A stretch of 64,000 nucleotides of DNA, taken from Paenibacillus sp. LHD-38. GTDB taxonomy: Bacteria; Bacillota; Bacilli; Paenibacillales; Paenibacillaceae. The notes under the pieces are model-generated. The model saw only the letters and a list, made by a program, of their open reading frames with translations, was not told the DNA's origin and ran no database searches. Both the position numbers and the translations under genes were made by a program. Where the stretch lies: positions 1 to 64,000 of the forward strand of contig NZ_JAVIFU010000012.1 in the NCBI RefSeq assembly GCF_031157315.1. Reading direction: 5' to 3'. This document shows positions 44,583 to 54,745 of this stretch, piece by piece (position 1 is the first letter of the stretch; each line of letters starts with the position of its first letter).

Positions 44583-47117
44583 ATGAGTCAACTGTTATTG
44601 CCGATTGATACGGTATTGCCTCAGCTTCAGGAATCGCTGCGCGGCGGAATGAATGCCGTATTAGTGGCGCAGCCGGGAGCGGGGAAAACAACCCGTGTGC
44701 CCCTTGCGCTGCTGGATCAGCCTTGGTTGTCCGGAAAGAAAATCATTATGCTGGAACCGCGGAGGCTGGCTGCTCGTTCAGCCGCCCAGTTTATGGCAAG
44801 GTCTTTAGGCGAACAGGTCGGGCAAACGGTTGGCTACCGTGTAAGATTGGATACTCGCATAGGGCCGAAGACGCGCATTGAGGTTGTAACAGAGGGTGTT
44901 TTGACGCGTATGCTGCAGGAGGATCCGGCGCTGGAAACGATTGGCGCCGTTATTTTTGATGAATTTCATGAAAGACATTTGCATGGCGATCTGGGATTAG
45001 CGCTCTGCTTGCAGTCGCAGTCACTGCTGCGTGAGGATTTGCGCTTGCTCGTCATGTCCGCAACGCTGGATGCGGCTCCGATTGCCGAGCTGCTTGGCGG
45101 CGCGCCGGTCATTCGCAGTGAAGGCCGGGTTTTTCCGGTCGAGACGCATTATGCGACATCTAGGGTGAACGGTCCGATCGAGCCCCAAATGGCTCGGACG
45201 ATTGCTGAGTCGCTGCGCGCATATGAAGGCGATGTATTAGCGTTTCTGCCGGGTGTCGCAGAGATCCGCCGCACGGCAAGGTGGCTGAACGAGTCTGGTC
45301 TTACCTCATCCATTCGGATTGAAGAGCTGCATGGCAGTCTTCCGCTAGAGAAGCAGGATGCCGCAATAGCTCCATGCTCACCCGGTGAACGAAAGGTTGT
45401 TCTTGCGACAACCATTGCTGAATCGAGCCTGACGGTCGAGGGTATCAAAATCGTTGTGGACAGCGGTCTGATGCGCGTCCCCAAGTTTTCGCCAAAAACA
45501 GGAATGAGCAGACTGGAAACGGTGCCTGTCTCCGCGGCTTCAGCTGATCAGCGGCGAGGCAGAGCGGGACGGCTGGCACCCGGCGTATGCTTCCGGCTTT
45601 GGACGGAGCAAGAGCATTCATATCTGCCTGAGCAGAGCAAGCCTGAGCTGCTGGAAGCGGATCTTGCTTCACTTGTGCTTGAGCTAGCCATATGGGGCAT
45701 ACAGGATCCGCTAGAGCTGGAGTGGTTAACCTCGCCGCCCGAGGCGGCTTATGAACAAGCCGCTTCGCTGCTCCTTCAGCTGAACGCGATTGTTGCGAGT
45801 GGGAAACCAACCGCAATTGGTGTCAAAATGGCGAAGTTTGGATTACATCCGCGGTTAGGAGCGATGATTTTGCAGGCGGCAGGCTTTGGCGCAGCGCGTG
45901 TCGCTTGTGAGACGGCGGCTTTATTAAATGAACGAGATCTGCTTCCACAGGAACGGAATGTCGATATTCAGCTTCGGCTGGAGCTTCTCAAGGATTTGTC
46001 TGGTTATGGCCGAAGGCCGAACGGACAAACCGGCTCGGAGCATCCAGCCGCCGGAGCCGCGCGCCGGATCATGGCGCAAGCCGAACAATGGGCGCGGCTG
46101 GCCTTGCCACAAGAAGAGGCTGGAATACAGGTCCGGCCATCGGATCCCATTCCGCTCGGCGTTCTCCTTGCATTTGCTTATCCCGACCGCATCGCGCAGC
46201 GGCGCAGCGACGGCCGGTATTTATTGGCCAATGGGCGAGGGGCAGCGCTGCCGGAGCAGCAGCCCTTGTCTCTCTTTCCTTATCTTGCGATATGCGAACT
46301 TGACGATGCCGGAACGGAAGGCCGAATACGGATTGCGGCTGAGCTGCAATTAAGCGATATCGAACGGTATTTGCCTGAGCATTTAGTGAGCGAGGAAACC
46401 ATCGAATGGGATGCATCGGCTCAAGCCGTGCGGGCGAGGAAGCGTACGTGGCTAGGCGCAATCATGATCAATGAAACCATCCTGCAGCGCCCTGATGAGC
46501 AACAGGTCGCTAATGTGATGCTCGCGGCTATTCGTCAAACAGGCTTTGCGCTGCTGCCGATGACCAAGCAGGCGCAGCAGTTGAAGGCTAGGATGATGCT
46601 AATGTCGCTTGCCGGCAATGATTGGCCTGAGGCTTCTGACGAAGCGCTGCTGAGCACGCTGGAGGATTGGCTGAAACCGCATATTTTCGGAATGAAGAGC
46701 CGCTCGGATTTACAGAAGCTCCCAATGCTGCAGCTGCTTGAGAGCAGTCTTAGCTGGAAACAGAAGCAGGAGCTCGACGAACAGGTTCCAACGCATATCG
46801 TTGTGCCGAGCGGATCACGTATTCCTGTGGATTACAGCGATCCCGAATCTCCCGTCCTAGCGGTACGTCTTCAGGAGCTCTTTGGAATGAAGGATACGCC
46901 AAGATTGGCAAGAGGGAGACTGCCTGTCACGCTGCATCTGTTGTCGCCGTCGCAGCGGCCTGTCCAAGTCACGCGCGATCTGGCCAGCTTTTGGGAGAAT
47001 GCTTATTTTGAGGTCAAAAAGGATCTCAAGGGACGTTACCCGAAGCATTATTGGCCGGATGATCCTTATGCGGCTGTACCGACGAACCGTACTAAACCGA
47101 GGCCGGGGCCTCGTTAA
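44583..47117 (+). CDS. hrpB: ATP-dependent RNA helicase HrpB
   Basis: 844 residues of the DEAH helicase family. Walker A has K35 in AQPGAGKTTRV, motif II is D126EFH129, motif III MSATLD, and the C-terminal HrpB domain ends in YPKHYWPDDPY. Role in the cell is poorly defined; RNA processing is assumed. ATG 44583 has GGGAG upstream; an earlier ATG at 44556 has none. A GAGGCC/GGCCTC hairpin spans the stop codon, without a T-run. Confidence 0.93.
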   Translation: MSQLLLPIDTVLPQLQESLRGGMNAVLVAQPGAGKTTRVPLALLDQPWLSGKKIIMLEPRRLAARSAAQFMARSLGEQVGQTVGYRVRLDTRIGPKTRIEVVTEGVLTRMLQEDPALETIGAVIFDEFHERHLHGDLGLALCLQSQSLLREDLRLLVMSATLDAAPIAELLGGAPVIRSEGRVFPVETHYATSRVNGPIEPQMARTIAESLRAYEGDVLAFLPGVAEIRRTARWLNESGLTSSIRIEELHGSLPLEKQDAAIAPCSPGERKVVLATTIAESSLTVEGIKIVVDSGLMRVPKFSPKTGMSRLETVPVSAASADQRRGRAGRLAPGVCFRLWTEQEHSYLPEQSKPELLEADLASLVLELAIWGIQDPLELEWLTSPPEAAYEQAASLLLQLNAIVASGKPTAIGVKMAKFGLHPRLGAMILQAAGFGAARVACETAALLNERDLLPQERNVDIQLRLELLKDLSGYGRRPNGQTGSEHPAAGAARRIMAQAEQWARLALPQEEAGIQVRPSDPIPLGVLLAFAYPDRIAQRRSDGRYLLANGRGAALPEQQPLSLFPYLAICELDDAGTEGRIRIAAELQLSDIERYLPEHLVSEETIEWDASAQAVRARKRTWLGAIMINETILQRPDEQQVANVMLAAIRQTGFALLPMTKQAQQLKARMMLMSLAGNDWPEASDEALLSTLEDWLKPHIFGMKSRSDLQKLPMLQLLESSLSWKQKQELDEQVPTHIVVPSGSRIPVDYSDPESPVLAVRLQELFGMKDTPRLARGRLPVTLHLLSPSQRPVQVTRDLASFWENAYFEVKKDLKGRYPKHYWPDDPYAAVPTNRTKPRPGPR

Positions 47118-47181
47118 CCGGCTGGACAGCTGCTCAACCTATATGACTTGTCGGCAATAAAGAGAGGATGTGGCTGAAGCA

Positions 47182-47472
47182 ATGCTGTATTTTTTGCTTA
47201 TTATCTATTTACTTATAATGAACATATACACCTTTTCGTTGATGGGCTTTGATAAAAAGAGCGCGAAGAAGCAGCGCAGGCGCGTCCCTGAAAAACGCTT
47301 GTTCCTGCTTAGCGCAATAGGCGGTGCTGGAGGCACTTGGCTTGCGATGAAAGCTTGGCGCCATAAAACAAAGCACCGCACTTTTACAGTGGGCATTCCA
47401 CTTTTAATTGGTTTGAATTTGCTGCTCATTCTAGGAGCTGTTTGGCTCATTGGAATGGCTCCAAACTCTTGA
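47182..47472 (+). CDS. DUF1294 membrane protein
   Basis: 96 residues of the DUF1294 family: hydrophobic start, then MGFDKKSAKKQRRRVPEKRLFLLSAIGGAGGTWLAMKAWRHKTKHRTF, two more membrane segments. Function unknown. GTG 47170 is in frame but too close to AGAGGA; ATG 47182 gives the usual N-terminus. Followed by a terminator. Confidence 0.88.
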   Translation: MLYFLLIIYLLIMNIYTFSLMGFDKKSAKKQRRRVPEKRLFLLSAIGGAGGTWLAMKAWRHKTKHRTFTVGIPLLIGLNLLLILGAVWLIGMAPNS

Positions 47473-47479
47473 TTGCATT

Positions 47480-47520
47480 GAGAAGCCGTCCTATGGTATA
47501 TTGGGGCTTCTCTTTTTTTA
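47480..47520 (+). terminator. Terminator after DUF1294 gene
   Basis: GAGAAGCC/GGCTTCTC arms followed by seven T. Confidence 0.87.
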
Positions 47521-47552
47521 TCTCGAACACCATAACTTAGGAGGTAACTGAC

Positions 47553-49628
47553 TTGCCAGTTCAAAGTGCCTATCAAGAAGAACAAGAACGATTAACGAAA
47601 TCACTGCAGGACATTTTGACTCAGCTGCAGGCGATCGGACCCCGGTACAAGGGCGACGACTTTACGGAGCAAATGCTCGATTTGCAGCAAGAGGAACGCA
47701 GGTTAAGACTAGAGATCTCGAAACGCGAGCCGTATTTCGGCCGCATTGATTTTCAAGAGCTGCCGGCAGGCGATAAAAAGCCGCTATATATCGGAAAAGC
47801 AGGCGTAGCCAAGCAAGACAGCAATGAATTGCTCGTCATCGATTGGCGTGCGCCAGCAGCAAGCGTTTTTTATTCCTTTACAGGCGGAGAAGCTCCTGCT
47901 TCGTATGAATCGCCTGACGGGGATATCGAAGGATATGTTCATTTGAAAAGGAACTTCATGATTCGTCAAGGAGAGCTCGTTCGCTTGGTCGACAGCTATG
48001 TACGCGGCCAGGAAGAGGGCAGCGTGACGGATGAGTTTCTGCTATATCGCCTGGGCGAGAATAAGGACAATAAGCTGCGCGATATCGTCTCCACCATACA
48101 AGGCGAGCAGGACAAGATTATTCGTGCGGATCGAAACAAAGCTTTGTTCATACAAGGCGTGGCGGGAAGCGGTAAAACGACCGTTGCTCTGCACAGGCTT
48201 GCTTTCTTGCTCTATCAATATGCCGACCGTATGCGAGCGGAACGTATGATCATATTTGCACCCAACCGCATGTTTCTCGACTACATATCCGGCGTATTGC
48301 CGGAGCTTGGCGTAGGTGATATCCAACAAACCACTTTCAGCGATTGGACGGTTGAGCTGCTTGAGAAAACGATAGCGGTAAGCGATCCATCTGATACAAT
48401 GACCTATTGGTTTGAAGAACGCCGAACCGCGGATGAAATTGAACATGCTTCCGGGAGATTTAAAGGGAGTTTGGCCTTTAAAGCGATAGTAGATGAACGA
48501 ATCACTGATTTTGAACAGCGTATTGTTCCTGTGGTGCCATTCGTACCCATCGATGGTCTTGAGCTTTCGCCGGCACAAATGCGCGAATGGTATGATACGG
48601 ATTACGGCGAAGAGACGCTTATGAAGAAGCGGGATCGTCTGGTTAGCCGAATCCGCCGCTGGTTTGAATCCGAGTTCAAAATGAAAGGCATTGCGGATAA
48701 GAAGGTAAGAGCAAAGGCACTTACGAAGTTCAACAGCTATACCAAAAAAATTCCGGCATATACCTCATTGCAGCTCTATGCTTCCTTGTTTAGCGGGAAG
48801 CAATCGCTTGGCAGCATTCCTAAGCGCATTTCTGCAGCCACGGCTGAGCGATTGAAAAATGGGATAGCTGCAGCGGAGGATTTGGCTCCGCTAGCTTATA
48901 TTCAGCTTCAGCTGTTCGGTTTGCCGAAGCAGGCCTTCGATCACATCGTGATTGACGAGGCTCAAGATTACTCTCCTTTTCAGCTGGAAGTCCTTCGACT
49001 CTGCCAAAGAACGGCATCGATGACTGTTTTAGGCGACTTGCAGCAGGGAATTCATGCGTATGCGGGCGTACAAAGCTGGGATGAGCTGACGGTATTATTC
49101 GAAGAAGAGAAGATTGGATTCTATGAGCTAAACCGTTCCTACCGATCGACGATGGAGATTATCGAATTTGCGAATAAAATTTTAGGAAGCATGACTGGCG
49201 GCGTCAAACCTGCCGTTCCTGTTTTCCGAAGCGGCGATTCTGTTATAACCGAGCAGGTATCCAGCGAAAGCTGGCTATCGGCCATTGAAGCAACCGTACG
49301 GGAATGGCAAGCAGCAGGCGATTATGAAACGATCTCCATCATCGGTAGGACAGCGCTTGAGTGTGAACACATTCACCAGTATTTGATCGGACAAGGGCAC
49401 GAAGCATCGCTCGTACAGAGCAAGCAGCCTGCCTATGGAGGCGGTTTGTCGGTTGTTCCGGTCTATTTATCGAAAGGGCTGGAATTCGATGCGGTGCTCG
49501 TTGCGGATGCCGGTGCTGAAGCCTACGCATCGCTGGATGCGAAGCTTTTGTATGTAGGATGCACGCGTGCTCTGCACAAGCTGAAGCTGTATTACCGAGG
49601 GGAACTCACATTTTTGCTGGGCGAATAA
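47553..49628 (+). CDS. helD: HelD-type UvrD-like ATPase
   Basis: 691 residues: N-terminal coiled coil (about 5-60), a HelD-specific region (YFGRIDF...YIGKAGV...DWRAPAASVFY), Walker A GVAGSGKTT with K208, UvrD motifs DEAQDYSPFQ and LNRSYRST, and C-terminal SKGLEFDAVLV and YVGCTRALH. HelD removes stalled RNA polymerase from DNA by prying it open. It is shorter than the ~770-residue Bacillus protein. TTG start with AGGAGG upstream. Confidence 0.9.
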   Translation: MPVQSAYQEEQERLTKSLQDILTQLQAIGPRYKGDDFTEQMLDLQQEERRLRLEISKREPYFGRIDFQELPAGDKKPLYIGKAGVAKQDSNELLVIDWRAPAASVFYSFTGGEAPASYESPDGDIEGYVHLKRNFMIRQGELVRLVDSYVRGQEEGSVTDEFLLYRLGENKDNKLRDIVSTIQGEQDKIIRADRNKALFIQGVAGSGKTTVALHRLAFLLYQYADRMRAERMIIFAPNRMFLDYISGVLPELGVGDIQQTTFSDWTVELLEKTIAVSDPSDTMTYWFEERRTADEIEHASGRFKGSLAFKAIVDERITDFEQRIVPVVPFVPIDGLELSPAQMREWYDTDYGEETLMKKRDRLVSRIRRWFESEFKMKGIADKKVRAKALTKFNSYTKKIPAYTSLQLYASLFSGKQSLGSIPKRISAATAERLKNGIAAAEDLAPLAYIQLQLFGLPKQAFDHIVIDEAQDYSPFQLEVLRLCQRTASMTVLGDLQQGIHAYAGVQSWDELTVLFEEEKIGFYELNRSYRSTMEIIEFANKILGSMTGGVKPAVPVFRSGDSVITEQVSSESWLSAIEATVREWQAAGDYETISIIGRTALECEHIHQYLIGQGHEASLVQSKQPAYGGGLSVVPVYLSKGLEFDAVLVADAGAEAYASLDAKLLYVGCTRALHKLKLYYRGELTFLLGE

Positions 49629-49683
49629 GCCAGTCTTCGGTATAATAAATAGCATCTTACTGTCTGACCGGAGGCTTCACGAA

Positions 49684-50346
49684 ATGAACTGGGACGATTG
49701 GCTGTCGCCTGTTTGGCTATCTTTAAAAATATCTATTATCGCAAGCATTATCGTTGCCCTTATCGGAATGCTCGTCGCACGATTCATGACGCGGCATTCC
49801 TTTCGAGGCAAAAGCATCGTTGAAACGTTTTTTATGCTGCCGCTTGTCCTTCCTCCAACCGTTGTCGGATTCATTTTGCTTGTTTTACTAGGCAGAGGCA
49901 GCTGGATCGGGCAAGCATATGAGTGGTTATTTACGCAGCCTATCGTTTTCTCCTGGATCGCCGCGGTTATCGCGGCGGTCATTGTTGCGTTCCCGCTCGT
50001 TTACCAAACAAGCAAAGCAGGCTTTCTATCGGTAGACCGGCATTTGGAGGATGCCGCACGCTCGGCAGGGGGGAACGAGATTCAGGTTTTTCGCTTTATT
50101 ACGCTGCCTCTGGCAAAACGGTCGCTAACTACGGCGTACCTTCTTGGGTTTGCTAGAAGCATAGGGGAGTTTGGTGCAACCTTGATGATTGCGGGTAATA
50201 TACCTGGACGGACTCAAACCGTCCCTACCGCCATCTATATTGCCGTTGAGACCGGTGAAACGACGATGGCTTGGGCATGGACCGCAGCGATCGTTGTCTT
50301 TTCGTTCATTATGCTGCTGTTTACGGGGCGCAAATTAGAACAATAA
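49684..50346 (+). CDS. modB: Molybdate ABC transporter permease, orphan
   Basis: 220 residues, five membrane helices, with the permease EAA-type loop VDRHLEDAARSAGGNEIQVFRFITLPLAKRSL and GFARSIGEFGATLMIAGN. This pattern is typical of ModB. Neither the binding protein ModA nor the ATPase ModC is encoded in the window, so it must work with distant partners or be a relic. A consensus TATAAT at 49641 suggests its own promoter. Confidence 0.9.
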   Translation: MNWDDWLSPVWLSLKISIIASIIVALIGMLVARFMTRHSFRGKSIVETFFMLPLVLPPTVVGFILLVLLGRGSWIGQAYEWLFTQPIVFSWIAAVIAAVIVAFPLVYQTSKAGFLSVDRHLEDAARSAGGNEIQVFRFITLPLAKRSLTTAYLLGFARSIGEFGATLMIAGNIPGRTQTVPTAIYIAVETGETTMAWAWTAAIVVFSFIMLLFTGRKLEQ

Positions 50347-50411
50347 TGTGAACAACGAATCCGAATGGTTCCTAACCGCGTATTACTTGCGAAAGAAGGA
50401 GAGTGAACGAA

Positions 50412-51260
50412 GTGGCGCTGGACTACGATACGCAAGACGAATTAAAGACTTCCCTACAAGAGATTGAAGCTTGGGAGCGAGCTCAAAAAGATCTTTGGTT
50501 CTGGGAGAAGCTTGGACGACTGCCGTTCATGCTGCTCGATAAAATTACACCGAAAATCATTCAAGAAAAGCTGGGACAAGCGGTAGATGAGATTGGCAGC
50601 TACATTCAGAATGGCGGCAAATATCTCATTTCAGAGCGTTCGGTTATTGAACGACTGCAGCGGAACGCTGGTCAGGAAAGCAGGATTCAATCCGAGGAAG
50701 GAGAGCTGCTAGTCATCGAGCATGCTGCTCAAATGCCTCTATCGGTCATGAATTTATCTGCCGAGCAATTAGCTTCAAGCCGTTCCACGATGGCAACGCT
50801 GCAGGGCGCAACAACCGGAATAGGCGGGATTTTCACGTTAGCGGTAGATATACCGGCCGTACTCGGATTATCGCTGAAGATTATTCAAGAGATTGCCATT
50901 TGTTACGGTTTTGACCCGAAGCTTAAGGAGGAGCGCGTTTTTGCTGTCAAAGTGATGCAATTTGCATCGTCGGATATCGTAGGGAAAAAGGCTATTCTTG
51001 AGGAGCTCAGCGCTTATGATAAAGCAAACCGCAGCAGCCAAATGATGTCGCAATTGCAAGGCTGGCGCGAGGTCGTGACGGTATACCGAGATAATTTCGG
51101 GTGGAAGAAGCTGTTCCAAATGATTCCTGTGGCAGGCATGCTGTTCGGTGCTTTTATTAACCGCGGCATGCTGAATGACGTGGCTGAGGCTGCGACCATG
51201 CTGTATAGAAAACGCAGAGTCATGATAAAGATCGCAGAGAACGAGGCAAAAGCAGAATGA
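50412..51260 (+). CDS. EcsC family protein
   Basis: About 282 residues with the EcsC domain: [61 protein letters not shown] and [32 protein letters not shown]. EcsC is named after a gene in the ecs secretion locus of Bacillus; its biochemical role is unknown. GTG 50412 has AAGGAG ten bases upstream. Four-base overlap with the NO synthase gene. Confidence 0.88.
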   Translation: MALDYDTQDELKTSLQEIEAWERAQKDLWFWEKLGRLPFMLLDKITPKIIQEKLGQAVDEIGSYIQNGGKYLISERSVIERLQRNAGQESRIQSEEGELLVIEHAAQMPLSVMNLSAEQLASSRSTMATLQGATTGIGGIFTLAVDIPAVLGLSLKIIQEIAICYGFDPKLKEERVFAVKVMQFASSDIVGKKAILEELSAYDKANRSSQMMSQLQGWREVVTVYRDNFGWKKLFQMIPVAGMLFGAFINRGMLNDVAEAATMLYRKRRVMIKIAENEAKAE

Positions 51261-52348
51261 CGATGACCATGAGAAAACAAATTGCCGAACAAGCGGCAGC
51301 TTTTTTAGGCGAAGCCTATTTTGAGCTCGAGAAAACCGAGGAGGACGCAAAGCGTCGAATCCAAGAGGTCATGCAGGAGATTGATCGAACGGGCACCTAT
51401 GTACATACCTATGAGGAGCTTAAGCACGGCGCGAGGATGGCATGGCGAAACAATAACCGCTGTATCGGCCGGTTGTTTTGGCAAACGCTAGAAGTATTCG
51501 ATGCGCGTGATACTGATGACGAGCTTGATGCGGCAAATCGTATTTTCCAGCATATGAATTATGCCACGAATAACGGCAAGGTTCGTCCGGCAATTACGAT
51601 TTTTCCGGCTAACGGTTCAAAAAATCGCATACGTATTTGGAATCATCAGCTTGTTCGTTACGCAGGGTACGGCAATAAGGAAGAAATCGTGGGGGATTCG
51701 GCATCCTTAGCCCTTACGGCAGCTTGCGAGAAGCTGGGTTGGAAAGGTGAAGGAACACGCTATGATGTGTTACCGCTTGTGATTCAGAAAGGCGATCAAA
51801 AGCCGAAGTGGTTTACGCTGCCCGAGGAGACTGTGCTGGAGGTGCCGTTATCCCATCCTGAAAATGAACGTTTCGTACAGTTGGGTTTGCAGTGGTATGC
51901 GGTTCCTTTTGTTTCCGATATGGAGCTTGAAATCGGAGGCATATCGTACGCGGCTGCACCGTTTAACGGATGGTATATGGGGACTGAGATTGGCGCAAGA
52001 AATTTGTCCGATACGAATCGATATAACCAGCTGCCTGCTGTAGCAAGGCTTTTTCAATTGGACATGACGACGAATACTTCGCTGTGGAAGGATAAGGCAT
52101 TAATCGAACTAAACTTAGCCGTGCTCCATTCTTTCAAGAAGCACGGCGTTAGTATAGTCGACCATCACACGGCTGCCGAGCAATTTCTGCGATTCGAGAA
52201 GCAGGAGCAAGAGAAGGGAAGGCAGGTAACGGGACGTTGGTCATGGCTCATACCGCCGATGTCTCCTGCAACGACAGGGATATGGCATCGCAGCTATGAC
52301 GATATCGAACGCTCGCCGGTCTATCGGACCCAGCCTATGCCTTACTGA
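51257..52348 (+). CDS. nos: Nitric oxide synthase oxygenase
   Basis: 363 residues, the oxygenase domain only, as in other bacterial NOS. Heme thiolate C69 lies in [13 protein letters not shown] and the Arg-binding Glu is E244 in [13 protein letters not shown]. The [13 protein letters not shown] tail forms the pterin/dimer region. It makes NO from arginine using external flavodoxin- or CPR-like reductases; no reductase is encoded beside it, though cysJ lies 5 kb away. It overlaps the EcsC gene by four bases. Confidence 0.94.
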   Translation: MTMTMRKQIAEQAAAFLGEAYFELEKTEEDAKRRIQEVMQEIDRTGTYVHTYEELKHGARMAWRNNNRCIGRLFWQTLEVFDARDTDDELDAANRIFQHMNYATNNGKVRPAITIFPANGSKNRIRIWNHQLVRYAGYGNKEEIVGDSASLALTAACEKLGWKGEGTRYDVLPLVIQKGDQKPKWFTLPEETVLEVPLSHPENERFVQLGLQWYAVPFVSDMELEIGGISYAAAPFNGWYMGTEIGARNLSDTNRYNQLPAVARLFQLDMTTNTSLWKDKALIELNLAVLHSFKKHGVSIVDHHTAAEQFLRFEKQEQEKGRQVTGRWSWLIPPMSPATTGIWHRSYDDIERSPVYRTQPMPY

Positions 52349-52351
52349 GAT

Positions 52352-52960
52352 TTAAATAACGGCTTGCTTCAATAAATCTTCACGAATCAAGTCAGCGGTT
52401 AATTGGCCGCTTAAAGTAACCATCGGCACACCTCCGCCAGGATGCGTTGATCCGCCGACAAAATACAAGTTGCCAATCATGGCGCTGCGGGAAGGGATTT
52501 TGAAACCGCCGTTCAGCTTGCGGTCCGTTACAACCCCGTAAATGGAACCGCCGTTCGCACCACTGTGCTGCTGGCGCATATCCGAAATTCCTGTGATTGA
52601 ACGGCTATAGAAGCTTTTCAGGCTGAGCTCATATTGCTGCCGGCAATAATCCATATAACGAAAGAAATGTTCTCTGTCTGCTGAAGATAATGAACCTATC
52701 TGAGCCAGCATACCCGGCAAATCCCCTAGAATATCCAGCGCTGTTCCATCTTCATACTTTGCACGCCATTGCGGCTCCACTCGTTTTAAAGTCATATAAT
52801 CTTCCAATCTCTTTTCAGCGGATGCAAACAGCTGCTCCAGAACCCAAGGCATTGTCAAAATAGAAGGTCCCGTATCAAAACGGTAGCCCATACCCTCATG
52901 GATATTCAGCTTGTTTACGATAGAAACGCGGCGAGGCGATTGGGCCCATTGGTATATGCT
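52352..52960 (-). pseudogene. Remnant of phytoene (diapophytoene) desaturase-type carotenoid enzyme
   Basis: An in-frame stretch of 180 codons from 52891 matches two separate parts of CrtI/CrtN-type FAD enzymes: GYRFDTGPSILTMPWVLEQLF from the N-terminal third, then directly GGSIYGVV and NLYFVGGSTHPGGGVPM from the C-terminal FAD region. Roughly 300 middle codons are missing at about residue 104, and the Rossmann GxGxxG start is absent. Upstream only NKLNIHEG remains in frame before unrelated sequence. It cannot fold as the full enzyme. No other carotenoid gene is present. The 3' end converges on nos with a three-base gap. Confidence 0.85.
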
Positions 52961-53156
52961 GCTTTTGACCCCCTGTTCATGCTTTGGAATGAGGATGGAG
53001 CATGATAATTGTGTTTAGCTATGCTTTTGCGGCTAATATGCCATGTTTACTTGTTCAGCTTTATCATCCTGCGAGGTTCTCACGGCTGATGTCGCGACGT
53101 GTCGAGATATGCTATCCTAAGGAGATGACATCAGCTGGCTTGGAGGAATTATAAAC
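52961..53156. other. Intergenic region beside the desaturase remnant
   Basis: No gene or terminator seen. Decayed sequence from the desaturase locus may extend into it. The ribosome site GGAGGA of the DUF3900 gene is at its right end. Confidence 0.4.
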
Positions 53157-54305
53157 GTGGATTTTAATATGCAATATTTATCTTTTTTCGTTATCCATAC
53201 CGATGGAGAGGAGAGCGCGACCTCGTCAGGCAAACGATTCAAGCATTATCAGACTTTAGAAGAGGACACCTATGAGGACAGCGAGATACAAAAGTTTCTG
53301 GACGACGAGTTTAAGCGGATCGTAAAAAGAAAGGTAGAGCGTAATCCAAACTCTGCAAACGCGCCTACGAAAATCGGCAGGTTTATGGTCGAGCCCGGCT
53401 ATGAGCTTGGCAGCAACCAAAACTACAATTTGTTTCAACGGCTTCGCGATGCCGATTCGAAGGAACGGTTTATCGGAATCGCAGACGAGCTCGTCCGGAT
53501 TTATATGGATACGAGCGCGGTGAGGGGAGGCGCGTTTATTATTGCCCTCTCGAAGCTGAATACGTATTTCGATGAGCCTTTTCTATTTTTGCTAAAATGT
53601 GATTTTGAACCGAAGATCGCAAGAATCTCCGATGAGAAAAACTTGATCTCGCAAGTTGAAATGGCAATCAGCGCCCGCAGCATCAAGTCGATTCAATATC
53701 CGCATATGCCGGAGGAAGGGATGCTCGAGCATTGGGAGCTCAAAATCCATCAAGCGTCGCATGCCCGCTATTTCGAGGATTTCTTGAAGTATGTTTCTTA
53801 TGAGAAGCCGCTGCCTGAGGTTATGGGTGAGCAGGTTGTTGAGATGGTACATCAATATATCGCTGACAAATGGCAAGAGGATGAGAGCTCCGAGCGCCGC
53901 GAGGAAGAAAATGCGGTTGAGGTATGGGCGGCAAGCGAGAAGCGCGACATTCAGGAATGGTGGACTCCGGAGCAGGTAGAGGTCGCGGCCGCTGCTTTGG
54001 TTGAACAGAAGCCGGATTTGCCGTTTTCATTTAAGCTGGGCGACGTAACGGTAAAAGGACTTTTGGCTGATTTTGGCGACAGCATTCATTTTGCCAAGCA
54101 TAATGGCCGATATGTCGTTGTCATCGAAGGCGACTTCTTCCAGTTTGAGAAGGGCATGTCGCCGGTTGAGCTCGTACAGCCATTGGATTTAGTTGATGTC
54201 ATGCCTCGTATTGGCAGCAAAGTGCCTGCTGAGGATGCTGACTCGGGTTACAGCTACACGCCTGCAGGCGAAGGTACAAGCAGTAACGATGATGTGCCTT
54301 GGTAA
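53157..54305 (+). CDS. DUF3900 family protein
   Basis: 382 residues. The strongly conserved pattern (LSFFVIHTDGE, DSEIQKFLDDEFKRI, KIGRFMVEPGYEL, YLDTSAV-like YMDTSAVRGGAFI, KCDFEPKIARISDEKNLISQVEMAISARSIKSIQYPHMPEEGM, HQASHARYFEDFLKYV) is that of DUF3900, found in Bacillaceae and Paenibacillaceae. The YPHMPEEG and HARYFEDFL parts resemble nucleoid-associated NdpA-like proteins in general style, but no function is established. Highly acidic C-terminus. GTG start with GGAGGA upstream. Confidence 0.8.
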   Translation: MDFNMQYLSFFVIHTDGEESATSSGKRFKHYQTLEEDTYEDSEIQKFLDDEFKRIVKRKVERNPNSANAPTKIGRFMVEPGYELGSNQNYNLFQRLRDADSKERFIGIADELVRIYMDTSAVRGGAFIIALSKLNTYFDEPFLFLLKCDFEPKIARISDEKNLISQVEMAISARSIKSIQYPHMPEEGMLEHWELKIHQASHARYFEDFLKYVSYEKPLPEVMGEQVVEMVHQYIADKWQEDESSERREEENAVEVWAASEKRDIQEWWTPEQVEVAAAALVEQKPDLPFSFKLGDVTVKGLLADFGDSIHFAKHNGRYVVVIEGDFFQFEKGMSPVELVQPLDLVDVMPRIGSKVPAEDADSGYSYTPAGEGTSSNDDVPW

Positions 54306-54352
54306 ACAAGCCGGCAGGTATGAATTTTAAGACTGAGGGAGAGGATATTTAA

Positions 54353-54712
54353 GTGGACAACTTATTTTTTATAGAAATAGGCATGGGATGCGATCTGCAC
54401 GGTCAAAATATTACGAAGGCATCGGTGCGGGCGGTACAAAACGCCATTCACCACAATTCGATGCCGGGACTGCGGTCAGTGCTGCCAGGCGGAACGCTGG
54501 ACAACATGAAGGTGCGCGTAAGGCTCGCGCTTCCTTGCGATCATGAGCTGCTCGATGTAGAGCAGGTGAAAGCTGTGCTGCCATATGGCCAAGTGACCAT
54601 TGAGGTGCTGGACGGTGGCATGCTCACGACTAGCGGTGTAGTTCTTCCGGATAAAGATGATAAAAACGATTTGATCTACGTCGTTAATGCATCCGTTGAG
54701 GTAGGCTACTAA
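54353..54712 (+). CDS. Lin0512 family protein
   Basis: 119 residues of the Lin0512 family: IEIGMGCDLHGQNITKASVRAVQNAIHHNSMPGL, KVRVRLALPCDHELLDVEQVKAVLPYGQV and GGMLTTSGVVLPD. Small soluble protein, function unknown. GTG start with GAGAGGA upstream, 47 bases after the DUF3900 gene and 33 before the CNNM gene. Confidence 0.88.
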   Translation: MDNLFFIEIGMGCDLHGQNITKASVRAVQNAIHHNSMPGLRSVLPGGTLDNMKVRVRLALPCDHELLDVEQVKAVLPYGQVTIEVLDGGMLTTSGVVLPDKDDKNDLIYVVNASVEVGY

Positions 54713-54745
54713 TAGCATCTCCATTTGCATAAAAGGGAGAAGACG

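Noticed and set aside
47098..47113. Hairpin spanning the hrpB stop codon considered as a terminator
   Set aside because: Seven-base GC stem with a two-base loop, too tight, and no T-run follows.
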